Assembly: GCA_036498205.1 (NCBI GenBank)
Contig: DASXIC010000065.1
Location: 1-11,673 of the forward strand
Reading direction: 5' to 3'
DNA: 11,673 nucleotides
Source of the DNA: AV69 sp036498205
GTDB lineage: Bacteria; Verrucomicrobiota; Verrucomicrobiia; Chthoniobacterales; UBA10450
Shown: one piece after another, positions 6,107-11,673 of the stretch
Numbering within the stretch: the stretch's first letter is position 1
Layout of the letters: every line of letters starts with the position of its first letter
Made by a program: the position numbers and the translations under genes
The notes under the pieces: generated by a model
What the model saw: only the letters and a program-made list of their open reading frames with translations
Told to the model about the DNA's origin: nothing
The model's database searches: none

Positions 6107-8973
6107 CGCAACAATGGGCGCAAAAACCTGCCCGTATAGCTGTTTGCTAAGTCTGCGATTTTTTCGGGAGAGCCTGCCCCAATAACCCGTCCACCCTCTT
6201 CACCACCCTCCGGACCGAGGTCGATCACCCAATCGGCACACTTAATCATCTCCAGGTTGTGCTCGATCACCACCAGGGTATTGCCCGCGTCGCGCAATTT
6301 CATCAGCACCTGCAGCAATTTCTCAATGTCGGCAAAATGCAAACCCGTCGTCGGTTCATCGAGAATATAAAAGGTGCGACCCGTCGCCCTTTTGGCCAGT
6401 TCAGTCGCGAGCTTCACCCGTTGGGCTTCGCCGCCTGAAAGCGTTGTCCCAGCCTGGCCCAGGCGGAGGTAGCCCAGTCCTACATCGAGTAGCGCGTTCA
6501 ATTTATCCGAAACGCTCGGAACGTTGCGGAAAAAGCGCGCCGCTTCGTCCACGCTCATGTCGAGAATATCGGCAATGTTTTTGCCTTTGTAGGTGATTTC
6601 GAGGGTCTCGCGATTGTAACGCCGGCCATGACAGACTTCGCACTCGACGTAAACGTCGGGCAAGAAATGCATTTCCACTTTGATAAGTCCGCCACCTTCG
6701 CAATTTTCGCACCGTCCCCCTTTGACATTAAAACTAAACCGCCCGGCATCGTAGCCGCGAACGCGGGCTGCCGGCAATTGAGCGAAAAGCTCGCGAATCG
6801 GGGTGAAAGCCCCGGTATAGGTAATGGGATTCGACCTCGGTGTGCGGCCGATCGCGCTTTGATCGATCACAATCGCCTTATCGATTTGCTCGACACCTCG
6901 TACGCCACGAAACGCACCCGGTTTCTCCTTCGAGTTGTAGAAGTGGCGGAATAAGGCGCGGCGCAAAATGTCGTCGACCAGCGTTGATTTCCCGCTTCCG
7001 GAAACCCCGGTGACGCAGGTGAGACAGCCCAATGGGAACGACGCGGTCACATCTTTGAGGTTGTTTTCCGTCGCGCCCACCATCGTCAGCCAGCCAGTTC
7101 CGTTACGCGTGTTCGGCTGCACTCGCTGCCGCGGGACGGCAATTCTGGCCCGGCCGGAGAGATAATCAGCAGTCGGCGAATTTTTCGCATTCACGATTTG
7201 GTCGAGTGTTCCTTGCGCCACAATTTCCCCTCCGCGGGGACCGGCCCCCGGACCAAGATCGATTATGTGATCTGCCGCCCGAATTGTTTCCTCATCGTGT
7301 TCGACCACAATTACTGAATTGCCGAGATCGCGCAGTCTCCGCAGAGTTCCCAGAAGACGTGCGTTGTCACGCTGGTGCAATCCGATGCTCGGTTCATCAA
7401 GAACGTAGAGGACGCCGGCCAATCCGGAACCGATTTGACTGGCCAGCCGAATCCGTTGCGCTTCGCCGCCACTGAGCGTGCCACTTTCCCGATCAAGCGT
7501 GAGATAACCAAGACCTACTTCGCTCAAAAATTGCAGTCGCGATTCGATCTCGCGGACGACTTCGGAGGCAATCTGCTTTTGCGAAGGAGTCAGTGCAATT
7601 TTCAAAATAAACTGCGCTGCGGCTTCGATCGTCAGTTGGGTAAACTGATGAATATTGAACTCGCGATTTGTTTGGTCGCGGATGGTGACAGCTAAAATTT
7701 CAGGCCGCAGCCGGGCACCGCCGCAAACTTTGCAGGGAACCCGTGTCATGAAAGAGCGAATGCGATTGCGGGTGAATTCGCTCTCTGTTTCGGCATAGAG
7801 CCTCTGCATTTGCGGCACGAGTCCTTCGAATGGCCTGGCCAGTTTATCGCCACGTCCATTTGCGCTGAAATTCAGGTCGATAGCTGTCTCGCCGGTACCG
7901 AAATAAAGGGCGTCTTTAAACTTGTCCGGCAACTCCGCAAAAGGCGCATCTTCGTCAACTCGGAAATGTTTAACCAAAGCTCCCTGCAGCTTTTTATAAT
8001 AAGCCTGCATCCGCTTGGGACCGCGGCGCCAGGGAACGATTGCACCCTGGGCTATCGATTTTTCAGGCTCCGAAATCATTAACTCTGGGTCGATAACCAG
8101 CTGCGTCCCCAGTCCGTGGCAGGCCGGGCAAGCGCCCATATGACTGTTGAACGAAAAATGCTTTGGGGTCAGCTCACTCAGAGAAAACTGACTGTCCGGG
8201 GTCGCGTAATCGGTGGAAAATCGGTCCGATGTCCAAGTCTCAGTGTGTTGGTTTCGCAGAACGGTCAGCTTATTGCCGCCCCATCGAAGGGCTGTATCGA
8301 CCGAATCGGCCAGCCGTACCCGGATACCATCGCGAATGACCAAACGATCGACGACGGCCTCGATTGTATGTTTCTCCCCCTTTTTCAACCGGATCGGTTC
8401 TGGTCGTCCAAGCTCAACGATCTCATCGTCAATCCGCGCACGAACAAAACCTTCCCTTCGCAATTTTTCGATAACGTCGCGGAATTCGCCTCGCTCATTC
8501 TCAATTAGCGGGGCGAGCACAACAATTTTGGTTTCGGCCGGGTAAGCGAGAATCTTATCGACGATCTGCTGGGGCGTCTGGCGATAAAGAGGCTGACCCG
8601 TAGCTGGATCGTGGGGCTGACCAACCGATGAAAACAAGACACGCAGATAGTCGTAAATTTCGGTCGTGGTAGCGATGGTCGAGCGTGGATTGGCGCCAGC
8701 ACTGCGTTGTTCGATTGCGATCGCCGGCGATAAGCCCTCAATGAAATCGACTTCGGGCTTTTCCATCTGGTCGAGGAATTGCCGGGCGTATGCGGACAGA
8801 CTCTCGACATAGCGACGCTGGCCTTCGGCATACAATGTATCGAAGGCGAGTGACGACTTGCCAGAGCCGCTGAGGCCGGTAATTACGACCAGTTTTTCTC
8901 GCGGAATCTCGACATCGAGATTCTTTAGATTGTGCTGGCGTGCACCGATGATCTTGATAACTTGCGCAGGCAT
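6103..8973 (-). CDS. uvrA: UvrABC excinuclease subunit A
   Basis: This is the DNA-damage sensor of nucleotide-excision repair: a dimeric ATPase that scans DNA with UvrB and loads it at lesions. Its 956 residues match the usual 940-960. It has two ABC ATPase modules: Walker A GLSGSGKS at 33-40 and GVSGSGKS at 656-663, signature LSGGE at 500-504 and 845-849, and Walker B ending in LDEP at 525-528 and 871-874. The C-terminal zinc module is intact (C755, C758, C778, C781), and a CKVC pair is present at 414-417. In the first zinc module only the second pair remains (C282, C285); the first pair, normally CPxC, reads TPDS (T258, S261). The start is ATG at 8973; no strong Shine-Dalgarno sequence is seen. 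It is the first gene of a minus-strand operon, divergent from the phosphate-signalling operon. No uvrB or uvrC gene is in the window. Confidence 0.97.
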   Translation of the reverse strand: MPAQVIKIIGARQHNLKNLDVEIPREKLVVITGLSGSGKSSLAFDTLYAEGQRRYVESLSAYARQFLDQMEKPEVDFIEGLSPAIAIEQRSAGANPRSTIATTTEIYDYLRVLFSSVGQPHDPATGQPLYRQTPQQIVDKILAYPAETKIVVLAPLIENERGEFRDVIEKLRREGFVRARIDDEIVELGRPEPIRLKKGEKHTIEAVVDRLVIRDGIRVRLADSVDTALRWGGNKLTVLRNQHTETWTSDRFSTDYATPDSQFSLSELTPKHFSFNSHMGACPACHGLGTQLVIDPELMISEPEKSIAQGAIVPWRRGPKRMQAYYKKLQGALVKHFRVDEDAPFAELPDKFKDALYFGTGETAIDLNFSANGRGDKLARPFEGLVPQMQRLYAETESEFTRNRIRSFMTRVPCKVCGGARLRPEILAVTIRDQTNREFNIHQFTQLTIEAAAQFILKIALTPSQKQIASEVVREIESRLQFLSEVGLGYLTLDRESGTLSGGEAQRIRLASQIGSGLAGVLYVLDEPSIGLHQRDNARLLGTLRRLRDLGNSVIVVEHDEETIRAADHIIDLGPGAGPRGGEIVAQGTLDQIVNAKNSPTADYLSGRARIAVPRQRVQPNTRNGTGWLTMVGATENNLKDVTASFPLGCLTCVTGVSGSGKSTLVDDILRRALFRHFYNSKEKPGAFRGVRGVEQIDKAIVIDQSAIGRTPRSNPITYTGAFTPIRELFAQLPAARVRGYDAGRFSFNVKGGRCENCEGGGLIKVEMHFLPDVYVECEVCHGRRYNRETLEITYKGKNIADILDMSVDEAARFFRNVPSVSDKLNALLDVGLGYLRLGQAGTTLSGGEAQRVKLATELAKRATGRTFYILDEPTTGLHFADIEKLLQVLMKLRDAGNTLVVIEHNLEMIKCADWVIDLGPEGGEEGGRVIGAGSPEKIADLANSYTGRFLRPLLR

Positions 8974-9042
8974 TCGGACGACGGATGTCGAACCTGTTAG
9001 TCAAGCACAGGGCTTGCTTTTCTCTACTGAAATTGATGCCTC
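8974..9042. promoter_or_regulatory. Divergent intergenic region between uvrA and the pho-type operon
   Basis: These 69 bases must hold the 5' ends of both operons unless promoters lie inside the genes. On the minus strand there is a TTGACT (9004-8999), but no matching -10 element at normal spacing. A 5-bp hairpin (CAAGC 9002-9006 with GCTTG 9012-9016) is followed by CTTTTCTC. No convincing LexA or Pho operator was found, so the regulatory content is unresolved. Confidence 0.4.
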
Positions 9043-9309
9043 ATGACAGATGACACCAGCATTTCCCGGGACGAGCTGACGCAGCTCCAGTCAAAATACA
9101 GCGAGATCAAACATTCGGTAAATAATGCCCTGGCCGTGATGATGGCGCTGGCAGAGATGTCGCAGCGACGACCTGATTATGCTGAAAAACTCGCCTCAGC
9201 GGTGCTGACAAAAGCCCCGCAAATCGTCTCCAGCCTGCAGGAGTTCACGGTCGCCTTGAACGAGAAGGCCGGAGCAAAGCCGGAAGGCTTGCCGACTCGG
9301 TTGCAGTAA
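9043..9309 (+). CDS. Small DHp-like protein (isolated histidine-kinase phosphoacceptor hairpin)
   Basis: This 88-residue, mostly helical protein lacks signal peptide and membrane segments. Residues 20-45 read SEIKHSVNNALAVMMALAEM, closely resembling the H-box helix of histidine-kinase dimerisation domains that carry a His-x-x-Asn-Asn pattern (H24, N27, N28). A second helix follows at about 45-72, which would complete a two-helix hairpin. There is no ATPase domain and no receiver. By inference it could be a phosphotransfer protein, a dimerisation partner, or a decoy for the kinase or regulator encoded next to it. The gene opens the operon: its stop is 21 bases before the regulator start and all three genes share a strand. 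No clear Shine-Dalgarno sequence precedes the ATG. An alternative is an unrelated small coiled-coil protein; the assignment rests on motif and context. Confidence 0.6.
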   Translation: MTDDTSISRDELTQLQSKYSEIKHSVNNALAVMMALAEMSQRRPDYAEKLASAVLTKAPQIVSSLQEFTVALNEKAGAKPEGLPTRLQ

Positions 9310-9330
9310 GTTCTACTCCGGGAGCTGTTC

Positions 9331-10026
9331 GTGAGTACCGCTCCTAATAAGAAGGTTCTCCTCGTCGAAGACGAGGAAGATGTCGTCGAAATGCTCACCC
9401 GCGCCTTTAAGCGGGCCAGTGGCTTCAATGTCATTGCGGCCAGCGATGGAGCTAATGGCCTGCGCCGGGCGCGGGAGGAATCGCCGGCGTTGGTCGTCCT
9501 GGATCTCATGCTTCCCAAGCTCCCCGGACTCGAGGTCTGCAAGATTCTCAAGTCTGACTCTCTTACACGACATATTCCCATTCTGATGCTTACGGCGAAA
9601 GCGGAAGAAATCGATCGTATTCTGGGATTGGAACTCGGCGCTGACGATTATGTTTCAAAACCCTTCTCTCCCCGGGAGGTTGTCCTGCGGGCCCAGGCGA
9701 TTTTGCGTCGTGGTGAAGCGCCGGGAGAAAATCAATCCTTCGTGGCCGGACCGATCACGATCGACGGGGTCCGGCACCTGGTTTCCGTTCATGGAAAAGT
9801 AGTCTATCTCACCAGTCTCGAATTCAAATTGCTGCGGACCTTGGTACAGCGGCGTGGGCGTGTTCAGGAACGGGATCGCTTACTCAGCGACGTATGGGGT
9901 TATGAGAGCCTCATCGATACTCGCACGGTCGACACCCACGTTCGCCGCCTGCGCGAGAAGCTGGGCAAGGCCGGAGACGCCATTGAAACCGTGCGCGGCT
10001 TTGGTTACCGGCTGCGGGACGTATAG
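9331..10026 (+). CDS. phoB: PhoB/OmpR-family response regulator
   Basis: An N-terminal receiver domain (about 7-125) carries the acidic pair E13/D14, phosphoacceptor D58 in VVLDLMLPKLPG, T88 and K110 in DYVSKPFSPRE. A C-terminal winged-helix DNA-binding domain (about 134-231) has the typical TSLEFKLLRTL, RTVDTHVRRLREKLG and TVRGFGYRL blocks. Its 231 residues match the family. Phosphorylation of D58 by the kinase encoded next door should drive dimer binding to tandem DNA repeats. The start is GTG at 9331 with GGAG 6 bases upstream. The kinase start is 2 bases past this stop, implying coupled translation. The phoB name rests on the pstC-like gene just downstream and could be wrong in detail; assignment to the OmpR/PhoB family is secure. 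Confidence 0.92.
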   Translation: MSTAPNKKVLLVEDEEDVVEMLTRAFKRASGFNVIAASDGANGLRRAREESPALVVLDLMLPKLPGLEVCKILKSDSLTRHIPILMLTAKAEEIDRILGLELGADDYVSKPFSPREVVLRAQAILRRGEAPGENQSFVAGPITIDGVRHLVSVHGKVVYLTSLEFKLLRTLVQRRGRVQERDRLLSDVWGYESLIDTRTVDTHVRRLREKLGKAGDAIETVRGFGYRLRDV

Positions 10027-10028
10027 CT

Positions 10029-11303
10029 GTGCATCTGTGGTGGATCGCTGGGACGCTGCTCGCCCTGGCTGGCGCGCTTGTCGTGCTCCGATTGTGGGTC
10101 TCTCCCTGGCGTGATCTCGAACAGCTGCTTTCCATCATTGCTCGCGGCGGACAGCCGCGCACATTTCTTCTAACAGGAAATGGACGGGCCCGCCGCGTCG
10201 GTGTCGCTCTGGAGCAGTTGTTGATGCGACAGCAACAGCTTGATCGACAGGTATCCCAGGATGCTGCACAGATGCGGGCAGTTTTTGCCGCGCTGACCGA
10301 CGGCCTATTGGTGGTCGACTCAGCCCGTCACATCACGTTCTGCAATCCGGCCTTCGAACAACTCTACGGCGATCGCAAAGTGGCGCCCGGAACACCATTG
10401 CTCGACATCGTTCGCGATGTCGATGTGGTCGATCCAATTCAAAGTGCGCTCGAAGCCGCAAAACCGCGCGCCGCCGAGATTAGCTCGCCTGACCAGAAAA
10501 GACACCTGCAGCTAATCGCTGTTCCAATCGTCAATGAAGGCCAGGAGGCGAGCGGGGTTGTCGCCCTCTTTCACGATATCTCGCGCCTGAAACAGGTGGA
10601 TCAAGTGCGCCGGGATTTCGTCGCCAACGTGTCGCACGAACTGCGCACGCCGCTTTCGATTTTTCGCGGTAACCTCGAGACGTTGCTTGAGGCGAATGAC
10701 CTGGAGCCCACCGAAACGCGCCACATCTACGGGGTGATGAAACGGCATTCCGATCGCCTCAATCTATTGGTCGATGATTTACTCAGCCTGGCTCGCTTAG
10801 AAGCAAAAGAGGCCACATTACAGCTTGAATGGATCGATGTGGCCGAGTTTCTAAATCACGTAACTCGTGATTGGGCAAAGCGCTGCGCGCAAAAAGAACT
10901 TCATCTCGACCTGACAGTGCCTGGCACGCTCCCGTTGCTCCGCGCCGATCGGATGCGCCTCGAAGAAATCGTGCACAATTTGCTCGATAACGCCGTGAAA
11001 TATTCTCACCGTGGTGGCCCTATTGCCATCAGTGTCGTCGCGCGCGATTCAGAGGTCGCGCTCTCCGTCATCGATCGGGGAATCGGTATCCCCGCCTCTG
11101 AACTACCGCGAATCTTTGAGCGGTTTTATCGTGTCGACCGGGCCCGAAGCCGCGAACTTGGAGGAACGGGTCTCGGACTCTCAATTGTAAAACATATCGC
11201 TCAGTTGCACGGGGGCCGCGTCGAAGCGAACAGCGCAATCGACGAAGGGACAGCCATCAGTGTCGTCCTGCCGATCGCTGGCCCCGCCGTCACGCAATCG
11301 TAA
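10029..11303 (+). CDS. phoR: PhoR-like membrane sensor histidine kinase
   Basis: One membrane helix (about 3-22) with no periplasmic domain is followed by a linker and a PAS domain (about 84-185, with GLLVVDSARHITFCNPAFEQ). The DHp helix has phosphoacceptor H203 in VSHELRTPLS. The HATPase domain has N-box EEIVHNLLDNAVKYS (312-326), G1 box DRGIGIP (349-355), F-box FERFYR and G2 box GGTGLGLS. All catalytic motifs look intact. Absence of a sensory periplasmic domain is typical of PhoR, which reads phosphate status through the Pst transporter and PhoU; no phoU is in this window. The start is GTG at 10029, two bases after the regulator stop. The 424-residue length is normal for PhoR. It likely phosphorylates the regulator encoded upstream and dephosphorylates it when phosphate is plentiful. 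Confidence 0.9.
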   Translation: MHLWWIAGTLLALAGALVVLRLWVSPWRDLEQLLSIIARGGQPRTFLLTGNGRARRVGVALEQLLMRQQQLDRQVSQDAAQMRAVFAALTDGLLVVDSARHITFCNPAFEQLYGDRKVAPGTPLLDIVRDVDVVDPIQSALEAAKPRAAEISSPDQKRHLQLIAVPIVNEGQEASGVVALFHDISRLKQVDQVRRDFVANVSHELRTPLSIFRGNLETLLEANDLEPTETRHIYGVMKRHSDRLNLLVDDLLSLARLEAKEATLQLEWIDVAEFLNHVTRDWAKRCAQKELHLDLTVPGTLPLLRADRMRLEEIVHNLLDNAVKYSHRGGPIAISVVARDSEVALSVIDRGIGIPASELPRIFERFYRVDRARSRELGGTGLGLSIVKHIAQLHGGRVEANSAIDEGTAISVVLPIAGPAVTQS

Positions 11304-11304
11304 C
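11287..11304 (+). promoter_or_regulatory. Candidate Pho-box-like direct repeat upstream of pstC
   Basis: CCGTCAC (11287-11293) and TCGTAAC (11298-11304) are separated by four bases, giving the 11-base repeat period of PhoB sites, whose E. coli consensus unit is CTGTCAT. The units share 5 of 7 bases with each other; the first matches the consensus at 5 of 7, the second only at 3. The site overlaps the end of the kinase gene and lies about 45 bases before the pstC start. This is weak evidence, recorded because of position. Confidence 0.2.
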
Positions 11305-11350
11305 ATTTCGTTGTTTGCAGGACTCGTAGGGGGTTCGGCATCGTGGGAAC

Positions 11351-11673
11351 ATGGCCGAAGTCGCCGCCTTGCCCGCAATGGTATCCACGCGGCCTATCCG
11401 TCGCTGGCGCACGGACAATGTAATCAAAGCCTTTTTCGGCAGTAACGCCTTCCTCGCCATCGTCGTTCTCGCGCTCATCACCATTTTTCTATTTCGTGAA
11501 GGCGTCGGATTTTTCGGTCAAAATCTACGAAACATACGACTCTACCGTCGCGCTGGCCTCGAGTTCGTAGATATTATGCGAGCCGTGGCGGACCAGCACG
11601 CCACGCTCTCCCGCGAGCTAAATCGCATTCGCGGCCTGGCCCAAGCGGCCGAACCAGCTGCCGTATTGGAGCA
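11351..11673 (+). CDS. pstC: Phosphate ABC transporter permease PstC-like (N-terminal part, cut by window edge)
   Basis: An open frame runs from ATG 11351 to the window end with no stop (107 full codons). A basic N-terminus (PIRRWRTDNVIKAFFGSNA) leads into a membrane helix at about 32-49 (AFLAIVVLALITIFLFREGVG), the layout of PstC, the permease that pairs with PstA in the high-affinity phosphate importer. After the first helix comes an unusually polar, helical stretch (about 57-107, RNIRLYRRAGLEFVDIMRAV and onward), where E. coli PstC soon reaches its conserved periplasmic segment. The family call rests on the first helix and on the kinase-regulator pair immediately upstream, with 47 bp between. 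GTGGGAAC just before the ATG is a plausible but closely spaced ribosome-binding site; ATG 11378 is a less likely start. Catalytic-loop residues lie beyond the window. Confidence 0.7.
   Translation, partial: MAEVAALPAMVSTRPIRRWRTDNVIKAFFGSNAFLAIVVLALITIFLFREGVGFFGQNLRNIRLYRRAGLEFVDIMRAVADQHATLSRELNRIRGLAQAAEPAAVLE

Noticed and set aside
5349..6185. A 278-codon plus-strand open frame opposite the TPR and uvrA genes.
   Set aside because: Its composition is Ser/Arg/Ala-rich with no domain; it lies wholly over two well-supported minus-strand genes and is a shadow frame.
8989..9002. CGAACCTGTTAG near the uvrA start, suggestive of an SOS (LexA) box.
   Set aside because: The half-sites are only two bases apart rather than the four of Gram-positive-type boxes, and the second half is imperfect; chance is likely.
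8999..9004. TTGACT on the minus strand as a -35 element for uvrA.
   Set aside because: No -10-like hexamer at 16-18 bases, and the ATG would fall too close.
9043..9055. Tandem ATGACA copies (TGTCAT on the minus strand), similar to Pho-box units.
   Set aside because: The period is 7 bases rather than 11, and the repeat includes the start codon and second codon region of the small DHp-like gene.

Overview
The window is about 11.7 kb of GC-moderate, densely packed chromosomal DNA. Gene content and protein style suggest a Gram-negative-type bacterium of the Verrucomicrobiota/PVC group, possibly a soil Spartobacteria-like lineage. The grounds are exported TPR proteins with Sec signal peptides, a bacterial TMTC-like TPR membrane protein, weak Shine-Dalgarno sequences at many starts, and the flavour of UvrA and PstC. 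This placement is inference from protein style, not from a marker gene. There are no mobile elements, CRISPR arrays, rRNA or tRNA genes.

Layout, left to right. Positions 1-93 hold the possible tail of an upstream gene and a strong hairpin terminator. Two plus-strand genes follow: a 699-aa TMTC-like multi-pass membrane protein with a C-terminal TPR region (121-2220), and a divergent 330-aa class I ketol-acid reductoisomerase homologue (2273-3265). A short convergent gap with a small hairpin leads to a minus-strand operon, read right to left: uvrA (8973-6103), an 815-aa exported TPR protein whose GTG start overlaps the uvrA stop (6106-3659), and a 92-aa exported protein of unknown function (3606-3328).

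A 69-bp divergent gap separates uvrA from a plus-strand phosphate-signalling operon. It contains an 88-aa protein resembling an isolated histidine-kinase dimerisation/phosphoacceptor (DHp) hairpin (9043-9309), a PhoB/OmpR-type response regulator (9331-10026), a PhoR-type PAS-containing histidine kinase (10029-11303), and the start of a PstC-like phosphate transporter permease (11351 to the window edge).

How the genes work together: the right-hand cluster looks like a Pho regulon core, with kinase, regulator and high-affinity phosphate transporter, plus an unusual small DHp-like protein as first gene. The middle cluster couples nucleotide-excision repair (UvrA) to two exported proteins with no obvious repair role. 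The best candidates for something new are the small DHp-like protein in front of phoB-phoR, the loss of two zinc-ligand cysteines in UvrA, the divergent KARI paralogue outside any branched-chain operon, and the exported 92-aa protein.
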